Positions 1 to 7,270 of a DNA stretch of 10,464 bases are shown piece by piece. The notes beneath the pieces are model-generated. The model had not been told where the DNA came from. It made no database searches and saw nothing but the letters and a program-made list of their open reading frames with translations. A program made the translations under genes and the position numbers. Source of the stretch: Lachnospiraceae bacterium (GTDB lineage Bacteria; Bacillota; Clostridia; Lachnospirales; Lachnospiraceae); assembly GCA_017964745.1 (NCBI GenBank), contig JAGCRJ010000024.1, positions 1-10,464 on the forward strand, read 5' to 3'. How positions within the stretch are numbered: the first letter of the stretch is position 1; the number at the start of each line of letters is the position of its first letter.

Positions 1-1
1 C

Positions 2-706
2 AGCATCGGAGACAAGGAGATCCTTAAAGGCCTTGACCTCAAGATGGGTGAAGGCGAGACCCATGTCATCATGGGACCTAACGGTGCGGGTAAATCCACC
101 CTCGGAAATACCCTTATGGGAAAGGAAGAATATGAAGTAAAATCCGGCAACATAACCTTCGCCGGAGAAGATCTTCTCGAGATGAGGACGGATGAAAGAG
201 CCAAGAAGGGCCTCTTTATGACCTTCCAGAATCCCATCGAAGTACCCGGAGTAAGACTTTCCGAGTTCGTAAGAAGCTCCTGCGAAGCTCTCGGAAACAA
301 GATGAGCCTCTGGAACTTCAAGAAAGCTGCCGCAGAGCAGATGAAGGTCATTGGTATGGATCCTTCATATCTCGACAGAGAGCTCAATGTCGGCTTTTCC
401 GGCGGAGAAAAGAAAAAAGCTGAGATCTTCCAGCTTCTCATGCTCAAGCCCAAGCTTGCCATCCTCGACGAGACCGACTCCGGTCTTGATGTCGATGCTG
501 TCCGCATCGTATCCGAGGGCGTCAAGGCGTACCAGGAGCAGAACCACGGAGCGCTCCTTATAATCACACACTCGACCAGGATCCTCGAATCCCTTAACGT
601 GGACAAGGTGCACGTCCTTTATAACGGCAAGATTGTTGCCGAGGGCGACAGCAGTCTTATCGCTGAGATCAATGAAAACGGATTTGAGAAATTTATGAAG
701 GATTGA
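2..706 (+). CDS. sufC: SufC, Fe-S assembly ATPase (5' partial)
   Basis: ABC-type ATPase of the SufBCD scaffold complex; ATP hydrolysis by SufC remodels SufB-SufD during cluster assembly in the cytosol. The gene enters from the left edge: the frame is open from base 2, with 14 codons (SIGDKEILKG...) before the internal ATG at 44, so the true start lies outside and about a dozen N-terminal residues are missing compared with typical SufC of about 250 aa. Visible motifs are Walker A GPNGAGKST (bases 74-100), Q-loop FQNP (about 224-235), signature FSGGEKKK (from about 395), Walker B LAILDETDSGLD (about 455-490) and the H-loop histidine in IITHS (about 569-571). The ETDSGLD wording and the GEKKK after the signature are typical of SufC and set it apart from transporter ATPases. 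It is followed after 2 bases by sufB. Identification is secure. Confidence 0.97.
   Translation, partial: SIGDKEILKGLDLKMGEGETHVIMGPNGAGKSTLGNTLMGKEEYEVKSGNITFAGEDLLEMRTDERAKKGLFMTFQNPIEVPGVRLSEFVRSSCEALGNKMSLWNFKKAAAEQMKVIGMDPSYLDRELNVGFSGGEKKKAEIFQLLMLKPKLAILDETDSGLDVDAVRIVSEGVKAYQEQNHGALLIITHSTRILESLNVDKVHVLYNGKIVAEGDSSLIAEINENGFEKFMKD
697..702 (+). promoter_or_regulatory. Ribosome binding site deciding the sufB start
   Basis: GAAGGA lies at the end of sufC, six bases before ATG 709. An in-frame TTG at 703 directly abuts this site and cannot use it, so ATG 709 is preferred as the sufB start. Confidence 0.7.
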
Positions 707-708
707 AT

Positions 709-2118
709 ATGAGCGAAGAAAAAACATATGTAGAGGACGTGAACAGGACTATCTACGATGTGATCGACGATGACAAAGATTCCTTCAAGCTCGAGCAGGG
801 TCTCACCGAAGATATAATCCTTCAGCTGTCCGAAGAAAAGAAAGATCCGGAATGGATGAGAGACTTCAGGCTTAAATGTCTGAAGATGTATAACGAAATG
901 ACATTCCCCCAGTGGGGACCAGGCATTGAAGGGCTGGACATGAACCGCATCTACACCTATGTCCGTCCCAACGCCAGGATGGCCAATTCCTGGGATGACG
1001 TTCCCGAGGATATCAAGAACACCTTCGAAAGACTGGGAATCCCCCAGGCGGAGAGAACCTCACTCGCAGGTGTCGGCGCCCAGTACGACTCCGAGCTCGT
1101 CTACCACAATATGCAAAAGGAAGTCGAGGAGCAGGGCGTGATCTACACCGACTTCGAAAGCGCACTTAAGGGTGATTACGCGGATCTTGTCCGTGAGAAG
1201 TTCATGACCCTTCTTACTCCCAATGACCACAAGTACAACGCACTTCACGGTGCCGTTTGGTCGGGAGGTTCATTCGTATATGTACCCAAGGGGGTCAAGG
1301 TTTCCGTACCCCTCCAGTCATATTTCAGATTTAACGCAAAGGGTGCGGGCCAGTTCGAGCACACACTCATAATCGTTGAAGAGGGTGCGGACCTTCATTT
1401 CATCGAAGGCTGTTCCGCTCCCAAGTACAATGTTGCGAACCTCCATACCGGTGCGGTTGAGCTCTTTGTCGGCAAGAATGCGAGACTCAGATACTCCACC
1501 ATCGAGAGCTGGTCCAAGAACATGTACAACCTCAATTCCAAGAGATCCATCGTGGAAGAGGGCGGAAGAATGGAATGGGTTTCCGGATCCTTCGGATCCC
1601 ACATTTCCTATCTGTACCCTTCGACCATCCTGAAGGGCGACAATTCCACAATGGAATACACCGGAATAGCATTCGGAAGCACCGGACAGGATCTTGATAC
1701 CGGAATGAAGGTAATCCACATCGGAAAGAACACCTCATCCGTTGTCAACACCAAGTCCATATCCAAGAACGGCGGCTGCAACACCACCAGGACCTCCGTG
1801 CAGGTAATGCCCCAGGCCAAGGGTGCCAAGTCAGTCGTAAGCTGCGAATCACTTATGCTCGACAGCGAGTCCAGATCCGACACGATCCCCGTAATGGATA
1901 TCCGTACGGACGATGCCGATGTGGGACACGAGGCAACCATAGGAAGCATTTCCGATGAGGCTGTCTTCTACATGATGAGCAGGGGAATGAGCGAGGAGGA
2001 CGCAAGAGCCCTCATCGTAAGCGGCTTTGCGGACAACGTATCCAGGGAACTTCCCATGGAATATGCTGCCGAAATGAACAATCTGATAAGGCTTGAAATG
2101 AAAGGGACAATAGGATGA
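709..2118 (+). CDS. sufB: SufB, Fe-S cluster scaffold protein
   Basis: Core scaffold subunit on which the nascent Fe-S cluster is built, working as a complex with SufC and SufD. The 469-residue product has the normal length of Gram-positive SufB. The N-terminal part carries WxxPGIEGLD-type residues (about 69-77), the middle is the beta-helix domain (from about 180, with YVPKGVKVSVPLQ at 191-203), and the C-terminal part has a Cys in SVVSCESLML (C379, matching the invariant sulfur-accepting Cys405 of E. coli SufB by my alignment) and GHEATIG (H407, E408) next to the SufD-contacting region. The start is ATG 709, supported by GAAGGA six bases upstream; an in-frame TTG at 703 is unlikely. The stop overlaps the start of sufD by 4 bases (ATGA), which suggests translational coupling and stoichiometric production. 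Nothing unusual was seen in the sequence. Confidence 0.97.
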   Translation: MSEEKTYVEDVNRTIYDVIDDDKDSFKLEQGLTEDIILQLSEEKKDPEWMRDFRLKCLKMYNEMTFPQWGPGIEGLDMNRIYTYVRPNARMANSWDDVPEDIKNTFERLGIPQAERTSLAGVGAQYDSELVYHNMQKEVEEQGVIYTDFESALKGDYADLVREKFMTLLTPNDHKYNALHGAVWSGGSFVYVPKGVKVSVPLQSYFRFNAKGAGQFEHTLIIVEEGADLHFIEGCSAPKYNVANLHTGAVELFVGKNARLRYSTIESWSKNMYNLNSKRSIVEEGGRMEWVSGSFGSHISYLYPSTILKGDNSTMEYTGIAFGSTGQDLDTGMKVIHIGKNTSSVVNTKSISKNGGCNTTRTSVQVMPQAKGAKSVVSCESLMLDSESRSDTIPVMDIRTDDADVGHEATIGSISDEAVFYMMSRGMSEEDARALIVSGFADNVSRELPMEYAAEMNNLIRLEMKGTIG

Positions 2119-3152
2119 CGGCTGAGAAGATCAAGATAAACAGCCTCGTTCCCCCTACCTGGAACAGGCTTAAAGTAAACGATATTACGGTAGAGCTTCC
2201 CACGGGAAGCGCTGCGGGAATGACCGATCAGGGACTTAAGACAAGCGAAGCTAAGCCCGCCGACTGGCAGATCGATACCGGCTGCGGCACAGAGCTTTCG
2301 ACATTCCTTGAAAAGAACGGCACGAAGCCCGTACTTGTTGCAAATGACGGCGATAATCTCGTAAGCATTAAGAAGACCTACACAGAAAACGCTGCGGACA
2401 TTATCTGCTTTGAGGCAAAGGAAGGACAGACCGTCAACATCCTCACCGACGTAACCTCCGATGAAAACACCGAAGGCACCGCAGTCCTTCAGGTTCTTCT
2501 GAAGGCGGAAAAAGGTGCGAAGATCAATCTCGCACAGGTCGTAAGACCCGGAAAAGGAATGAAGGTCGTAAATGACATCGGATCGCAGGCCGCAGAGGGC
2601 GCACAGATCAACATCGTCCAGGTCTTCATGGACGGAAGCGATATAAGCGCAGGCTGCAGGACCGCTCTTAAGGGAGAGGAAGCAGCCACGGAAAATCATG
2701 TCGGTCTTGTCAGGACAAACGGACAGACCCTCGATATGAACTATGTGGCAAAGCATCTTGCAAAGACCACAAAGGCTGATATAAATGTCACCGGAGCTCT
2801 TTCGAAGAACGCACAGAAGACCTTCAGGGGCACCATAGATTTCGTGAAGGGCTGCACAGGCTCGGACGGAAAAGAGTCAGAGAACATGCTCCTTCTTGAT
2901 GACACCATTGTCAACAAGACCGTTCCCCTCATCCTCTGTACCGAGGAAACCGTTGCGGGAAGCCACGGAGCGACGATCGGAAAGCCCGCAGAAGACATCC
3001 TCTTCTATATGACCAGCAGGGGCATCACCAGAGAAAGAGCCGTCGAGATCCTCGAAAGGGCATCCCTGGAAGCTGCCGCAAATAAGATAGAAAATGCCGA
3101 GGCAAAGGAATACGTTCTGGGCATCATAGCAGGAAAATACGCAGATGAATGA
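2115..3152 (+). CDS. sufD: SufD, SufB-paralogous scaffold subunit
   Basis: SufD is the paralogue of SufB that pairs with it and with SufC; it is linked to iron entry and cluster formation. The 345-residue product is shorter than E. coli SufD (about 420 aa), mostly in the poorly conserved N-terminal part, which is common in clostridia. The beta-helix core runs from about 75 to 270. The C-terminal signature GSHGATIGKPAEDILFYMTS (282-301) contains H284, which matches the functionally important SufD histidine, and SRGITRERA follows. The protein has no counterpart of the SufB Cys379 region, which separates it from SufB. The start ATG 2115 lies inside the sufB stop (ATGA). Upstream GGG at 2104-2106 is only a weak ribosome binding site, so coupling to sufB translation is likely. 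The 3' end overlaps sufS by 8 bases. Confidence 0.94.
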   Translation: MTAEKIKINSLVPPTWNRLKVNDITVELPTGSAAGMTDQGLKTSEAKPADWQIDTGCGTELSTFLEKNGTKPVLVANDGDNLVSIKKTYTENAADIICFEAKEGQTVNILTDVTSDENTEGTAVLQVLLKAEKGAKINLAQVVRPGKGMKVVNDIGSQAAEGAQINIVQVFMDGSDISAGCRTALKGEEAATENHVGLVRTNGQTLDMNYVAKHLAKTTKADINVTGALSKNAQKTFRGTIDFVKGCTGSDGKESENMLLLDDTIVNKTVPLILCTEETVAGSHGATIGKPAEDILFYMTSRGITRERAVEILERASLEAAANKIENAEAKEYVLGIIAGKYADE

Positions 3153-4380
3153 TACCGAACTCAGGAACAAGGTAACGGAATACAGAAAGCTCTTCCCTGT
3201 TTTAAGACAGGACATCGCATATCTCGACAATGCGGCGACCACTCAGAAGCCCGCATGCGTCCTTGATGCCATGAAGAGCTATTACGAGAACGACAATGCA
3301 AATCCCCTTCGCGGAGTGTACGACCTCAGCGAAAGGGCAACCGCAGCATATGAAAATGCGAGAGTAAAGACTGCGCAGTTCATAAATGCCGCAGCACCCG
3401 AAGAGATCATATTTGTCAGGAACGCAAGCGAGGCCTTAAACCTCCTTGCGTATTCCTGGTGTGAGGATAACCTTTCGGAAGGTGACGAGGTTGTCGTTTC
3501 CGTTATGGAGCACCATTCCGATTTCCTTCCCTGGAAGTATATGACAGAGAAAAAGGGTGCAAAGCTCGTAAAGCTTGAGCCCGACGAGACCGGTGCGGTC
3601 ACGGATGAGACACTGGACAAGTGCCTTTCCGAAAAGACGAAGCTCGTTGCCATCACCCAGGTTTCCAATGTTCTCGGAAGAGTAAACGACATCAAGCATA
3701 TTGCGGAGAAGGTCCACGCAGCCGGCGCACTCATAAGCGTCGACGGAGCGCAGAGCGTTCCCCATATGAAGGTCGATGTTCGGGACCTCGACTGCGATTT
3801 TCTTTCCTTTTCGGGACATAAGATGTTCGGACCTATGGGCATCGGTGTCCTTTACGGAAAAAGAGAGCACCTCGAAAAGATGCGTCCCTTCATGTACGGC
3901 GGTGAGATGATCGCCATCGTGCACTGGGACAGGGTTACCTACGCCGAGCTTCCCCACAAGTTCGAAGCGGGTACCGTAAATGTCGGCGGAGCTGTGGGAC
4001 TTGCCGCAGCTATTGATTTCATAAATCAGGTCGGATGGGGTATAATAGAAGCTCAGGAAGAGATCCTGACAAACAGGGCGATCGCCGGCATTAAGAATAT
4101 TGACAAGATCCGTATCATCGGATCGCAGAAAGAGGCAGATCATAAGGGAATCGTGACCTTCTGCGTGGAAGACGTCCATCCCCATGATGTTGCCGATATA
4201 CTCGGAAGATCGGGTGTATGCATAAGAGCGGGACATCACTGCGCCCAGCCTCTCATGGATCACCTCGGAGTCAAGTCCACATGCCGCGCAAGCTTTGCTT
4301 TCTACAATACTGAAGAGGAAGTGGACAGATTCCTTGCGGAGCTGTCCAAGGTAAGAGGACTGCTCGGATATGGACTTTAA
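3145..4380 (+). CDS. sufS: SufS, group II cysteine desulfurase
   Basis: PLP-dependent enzyme converting L-cysteine to alanine and holding the sulfur as a persulfide that is passed on to SufU. The 411 residues have the family length. The PLP lysine is K226 in SFSGHKMFGP, preceded by D200 in ISVDGAQSVPH. The active-site Cys366 lies in IRAGHHCAQPLMD, the place of E. coli SufS Cys364, and the short loop there marks a group II (SufS) rather than group I (IscS/NifS) enzyme. CRASFAFYNTEEEVDRF follows in the C-terminal domain. Start ATG 3145 has AGGAAA about eight bases upstream and overlaps the end of sufD by 8 bases; the gene in turn overlaps sufU by 11 bases. The adjoining sufU supports the desulfurase-SufU pairing known in Firmicutes. 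Confidence 0.97.
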   Translation: MNDTELRNKVTEYRKLFPVLRQDIAYLDNAATTQKPACVLDAMKSYYENDNANPLRGVYDLSERATAAYENARVKTAQFINAAAPEEIIFVRNASEALNLLAYSWCEDNLSEGDEVVVSVMEHHSDFLPWKYMTEKKGAKLVKLEPDETGAVTDETLDKCLSEKTKLVAITQVSNVLGRVNDIKHIAEKVHAAGALISVDGAQSVPHMKVDVRDLDCDFLSFSGHKMFGPMGIGVLYGKREHLEKMRPFMYGGEMIAIVHWDRVTYAELPHKFEAGTVNVGGAVGLAAAIDFINQVGWGIIEAQEEILTNRAIAGIKNIDKIRIIGSQKEADHKGIVTFCVEDVHPHDVADILGRSGVCIRAGHHCAQPLMDHLGVKSTCRASFAFYNTEEEVDRFLAELSKVRGLLGYGL

Positions 4381-4798
4381 GACTTTCTACAACGAAGTTG
4401 TAACGGATCACAACATGCATCCGCTCCACAAGCACGCTATCGAAAACCCCGACATCGAAATGGAGGGAGTAAACCCTTCATGCGGTGACGAGATAACCGT
4501 ACAGCTTAAAGTGCAGGACGGAATTATCACGGACGGCGGATTTGTCGGTGACGGATGTGCCATTTCCCAGGCTTCCGCCGACATCATGATCGACATGGTG
4601 ATCGGTGCGAAGGTTGAGGACGCGCAGCACCTCGCAGGTAATTTCATCAAGATGATAAAGGGCGAAGCCACTCCCGAGGAGATCGACGAGCTCGGTGAAG
4701 CCGGCGCACTTTCGGATATTTCCCATATGCCCGCAAGAGTAAAGTGTGCGGTGCTCGGCTGGCACACCGTTGATGAGATGATCAAGGGGATGAAGTAG
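4370..4798 (+). CDS. sufU: SufU, zinc-dependent sulfurtransferase partner of SufS
   Basis: Small IscU-fold protein that in B. subtilis accepts persulfide sulfur from SufS by a zinc ligand swap, rather than acting as a scaffold. The 142-residue product keeps all four expected metal ligands: C38 and D40 in NPSCGDE, C63 in GDGCAIS, and C125 in RVKCAVLGWHT. These correspond to C41, D43, C66 and C128 of B. subtilis SufU with a constant offset of three. The insert between the second and third Cys, with AGNFIKMIKGEATPEEID, is typical of SufU and missing in IscU. Start ATG 4370 is inside the end of sufS (11-base overlap), with AGAGGA at about 4354-4359 upstream. The stop TAG shares its last base with the GTG start of the next gene. 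Confidence 0.96.
   Translation: MDFKTFYNEVVTDHNMHPLHKHAIENPDIEMEGVNPSCGDEITVQLKVQDGIITDGGFVGDGCAISQASADIMIDMVIGAKVEDAQHLAGNFIKMIKGEATPEEIDELGEAGALSDISHMPARVKCAVLGWHTVDEMIKGMK
4785..4790 (+). promoter_or_regulatory. Ribosome binding site supporting a GTG start
   Basis: AGGGGA lies in the last codons of sufU, seven bases before GTG 4798. It supports the non-ATG start of the decarboxylase, since no ATG is available before the conserved HMPGHK motif other than the methionine inside that motif. Confidence 0.65.
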
Positions 4799-6228
4799 TG
4801 AGCGCCCTCTACGACGAGTTCAAAAATTATTCCGGAAACGATCTCTACCCCTGCCATATGCCGGGGCATAAAAGACATGCTTTCGGAGCAATGTCCGAAG
4901 AGTATGCATCCATAGATTTCACCGAAGTCGATTCATTAGATGACCTTCACGATCCCGAAGGCATAATCCTTGAAAGCGAAAAGAATGCCGCACAGCTACT
5001 GGGTGCGGACGAAACATATTTCCTTATAAACGGAAGTACCGCAGGCGTGCTTGCGGCTGTTTCCGCGTCCGTAAGAAAAGGAGGAAAGCTCCTTCTGACC
5101 AGGGGGAGCCACAAGTCCGCATACAACGCGGCTTACCTGAGGGGACTGAAGACCGCATACATATACCCCAAGGGACCGGACGAGGACGGAATATTCGATG
5201 CCGCAACCGCAGATGATGTGAAGAAGGCACTTGATGAAAATCCCGATGCCGAGGCGGTATTTATCGTATCCCCCACCTACGAGGGAAGGATGTCGGATAT
5301 CGCATCCATAGCAAAGGAAGTCCACTCAAGGAATATCCCCCTGATTGTCGACGAAGCGCACGGCGCACATCTTTCCTTTACGAAGGGCAGTGCATCCGAT
5401 GCGATAAGGTGCGGCGCGGATATCGTCATCCAGTCGATACATAAGACTCTTCCCGCACCCACGCAGACCGCGGTCCTTTCCGTAAAAGGAGACCTTGCGG
5501 ACAAAGAAGGGATCAGGAGATTCCTTTCGATCTACCAGTCGAGCTCACCCTCGTATCCTCTCATGTCCATGATCGACGGCTGCATCCGGTACATGTCCGA
5601 AAACAGCGAAAAACTCGTGCAAAATCTTCACGATAATTTCGAAAATCTGTTAAAACGCCTTGAAGTATGTGATAAACTAATATGTGGCCCTAAAATAGCC
5701 GACCTGCATTCCGGAAAGGCAGATTACGGCAAGCTGATCATCAGCGCGAGGAATACCTGCATCTCCGGAAAAGAGATCGCGGATATCCTCAGGGACAGAT
5801 ACCGCATAGAGACCGAGATGGCGGCACCCGGATTTGTGCTTGCCATGTTCACCGTATGTGATGAGGATTACGGCTATGACAAGGTTGCGGACGCACTCAT
5901 CGATCTGAACAAGAGGCTCGAAAGATACGGACTTCTTGCGGAGGACGGCGAAAAGCCCGTGGATATAAGTGAATCCCTTCCGGCACCTGCGATCAGAATG
6001 ACCATATCCGAAGCGATGGACGGTAAGACCGAAGAGATCTCCTTTGCGCAGAGCGCGGGACGGATCAGTTCATCGATCGTATGCCTCTATCCGCCCGGGA
6101 CGCCGATCGTCGCACCCGGCGAAGAGATCGCTGCGGAACATGTCCGGTTTATCGATAAATGCCTGAAGGCCGGATTTAACGTAAAAGGCATAGAACGTGC
6201 CGGGATAAAAGTTGTAAAGAATGGCTAA
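4798..6228 (+). CDS. PLP-dependent Orn/Lys/Arg decarboxylase family protein (YaaO/SpeA-like)
   Basis: Fold type I PLP enzyme of the Orn/Lys/Arg decarboxylase family, probably acting on a basic amino acid in polyamine metabolism; the substrate cannot be read from the sequence. The 476 residues match the short Gram-positive form, which lacks the N-terminal wing domain of the E. coli inducible enzymes (over 700 aa). Visible marks are CHMPGHKR (19-26), NGSTAG (78-83, phosphate-binding region), SPTYEGRMSDI (158-168), DEAHGAH (185-191, cofactor Asp and stacking His), IQSIHKTLPAPTQTA (211-225) with the PLP lysine K216, and a C-terminal domain with CLYPPGTPIVAPGEE (429-443). GTG 4798 overlaps the sufU stop by one base and has a good Shine-Dalgarno sequence. 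Its place before a nucleotide kinase, yaaR and holB matches yaaO in B. subtilis. The annotation as a decarboxylase is firm at family level only. Confidence 0.88.
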   Translation: MSALYDEFKNYSGNDLYPCHMPGHKRHAFGAMSEEYASIDFTEVDSLDDLHDPEGIILESEKNAAQLLGADETYFLINGSTAGVLAAVSASVRKGGKLLLTRGSHKSAYNAAYLRGLKTAYIYPKGPDEDGIFDAATADDVKKALDENPDAEAVFIVSPTYEGRMSDIASIAKEVHSRNIPLIVDEAHGAHLSFTKGSASDAIRCGADIVIQSIHKTLPAPTQTAVLSVKGDLADKEGIRRFLSIYQSSSPSYPLMSMIDGCIRYMSENSEKLVQNLHDNFENLLKRLEVCDKLICGPKIADLHSGKADYGKLIISARNTCISGKEIADILRDRYRIETEMAAPGFVLAMFTVCDEDYGYDKVADALIDLNKRLERYGLLAEDGEKPVDISESLPAPAIRMTISEAMDGKTEEISFAQSAGRISSSIVCLYPPGTPIVAPGEEIAAEHVRFIDKCLKAGFNVKGIERAGIKVVKNG

Positions 6229-6811
6229 GATAATATGTCTGCTCGGCAAAAGCTGCAGCGGAAAAGACACAATCTATAAAAAGCTTCTTGCCGACGAGAG
6301 CCTGAACCTCCTTCCCCTTGTGACCTACACGACAAGGCCCATGAGGACGGGCGAGCAGGAAGGAAGGGAATACCACTTCACCGACGAAGCCGGATTCAAT
6401 GCATTAAAGGACGCCGGCAAAGTCATAGAGGACAGGACCTACGATACGGTCTACGGACTCTGGAGATATTTCACGGTGGATGACGGAACCTTCGACAAAA
6501 ACGGCAGGAATGTCATCGCCGCAGCGGGAACCATACCCGCATACATAAAGCTCAGGGACTACTTCGGAGCAGAGAACACATGCCCCATAATGATCGAGAC
6601 CGATGACGGGATCAGGCTTGAAAGAGCCATGAGGCGTGAAAAGAAACAGGAAGCTCCGAGGTACAAGGAAATGTGCCGCCGCTTCATCACCGATTCCGAG
6701 GATTTCGATGAGGAGAAGATGAAGGCAGCAGGCGTGGACCACGTTTTCATGAACAACGAAGATCTCGATAAATGCATCCGAGAGGTAAGTGATTTTATCA
6801 GGAGTCTTTGA
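6221..6811 (+). CDS. Divergent guanylate kinase family protein
   Basis: P-loop nucleotide kinase of the guanylate kinase fold; canonical members phosphorylate GMP to GDP. In the 196 residues the P-loop is GKSCSGKD (9-16), followed by a GMP-binding signature TTRPMRTGEQEGREYHF (37-53), with R39, R42 and Y51 matching conserved GMP-phosphate contacts, E70 in KVIED, YG at 78-79, and a lid-like RYKEMCRRF (147-155). Two features are unusual: the P-loop is SCSGKD instead of the usual SGAGKG/S, and the segment that in canonical enzymes reads roughly LDIDxQG is here VIAAAGT (98-104), without the aspartates. In B. subtilis this slot holds tmk, a different family. The function may be a diverged GMP kinase or a kinase for another nucleotide. 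ATG 6221 is the only start after a TAA at 6215-6217; the ribosome binding site is poor, and the 8-base overlap with the upstream gene suggests translational coupling. Confidence 0.8.
   Translation: MAKIICLLGKSCSGKDTIYKKLLADESLNLLPLVTYTTRPMRTGEQEGREYHFTDEAGFNALKDAGKVIEDRTYDTVYGLWRYFTVDDGTFDKNGRNVIAAAGTIPAYIKLRDYFGAENTCPIMIETDDGIRLERAMRREKKQEAPRYKEMCRRFITDSEDFDEEKMKAAGVDHVFMNNEDLDKCIREVSDFIRSL
6800..6804 (+). promoter_or_regulatory. Ribosome binding site of yaaR
   Basis: AGGAG is placed six bases before ATG 6811. It favours that ATG over the in-frame TTG at 6808. Confidence 0.65.
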
Positions 6812-7251
6812 TGGATATCAAAGTCAATCAGGTAAATCAAACAACGCAGGTCACACAGACACAGCATGTTCAGGAATCCGACGGCAGCTTTAAATTCATG
6901 CTCGCCAGCAATATCGAGGAAGCCGAACTTGCGGGTCGCCTTAATACGCTCATGGAGCAGATAGACTCCGAGGGCAAGAAGCTCGCGAAGAGACGCGACG
7001 TCAAGGACATGCGCCACTACCGCGCCCTCGTTAAGGATTTCCTCAATGAGATCGTAACGCACTCACATGCATTTTCGAGGGAGAATTTCCTCGACCGTAA
7101 AGGAAGACACAGAGTCTACGGCATCATCAGACTCGTGGACGATAACCTCGACCAGCTCGCGCAGGAGCTTATGAGGGACGAAAAGGACAACCTCGAGATC
7201 CTTAACAGGATCGGAGAGATAAAGGGATTACTTCTGGATATCTTTACCTGA
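6811..7251 (+). CDS. yaaR: YaaR family protein (DUF327)
   Basis: Small cytoplasmic protein of unknown function, kept next to holB across Firmicutes. The 146-residue product has the same length as B. subtilis YaaR. The first 25 residues are rich in Gln, Thr and Val (VNQTTQVTQTQHVQ) and look disordered. The rest is a helical, highly charged domain with VKDMRHYRALVKDFLNEIV (65-83), a conserved-looking DRKGRHRVYGIIRLVDDNLD (95-114), and a C-terminal helix ending LLLDIFT. No signal peptide, membrane segment or catalytic motif is visible. ATG 6811 shares its A with the stop of the kinase gene (TGATG), with AGGAG six bases upstream. Assignment rests on length, the RKGRHRVY segment and position before holB; no molecular role is claimed. 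Confidence 0.88.
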   Translation: MDIKVNQVNQTTQVTQTQHVQESDGSFKFMLASNIEEAELAGRLNTLMEQIDSEGKKLAKRRDVKDMRHYRALVKDFLNEIVTHSHAFSRENFLDRKGRHRVYGIIRLVDDNLDQLAQELMRDEKDNLEILNRIGEIKGLLLDIFT

Positions 7252-7270
7252 TGAGTATGAGGGGAGAAAC

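Noticed and set aside
703..2118. TTG start for sufB two codons upstream
   Set aside because: The Shine-Dalgarno sequence directly abuts TTG 703 but is correctly spaced for ATG 709. The TTGs at 6808 and 8290 were rejected in favour of the ATGs three bases downstream for the same reason.
4041..4046. Perfect TATAAT hexamer inside sufS
   Set aside because: The best -35 candidate (TTCATA at 4017-4022, 18-base spacer) is weak, there is no extended -10, and the sequence is explained by the codons for Gly-Ile-Ile-Glu. It was not called as a promoter.
3436..4263. Long minus-strand open frame opposite sufS (and 1968-2756 opposite sufB/sufD)
   Set aside because: Both lie fully opposite strongly conserved genes, show no recognisable domain, and have no context on that strand.
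5641..5700. AT-rich patch within the decarboxylase gene with promoter-like hexamers
   Set aside because: No pair of boxes matches well at 16-18 base spacing, and the patch falls in a variable linker region of the protein.
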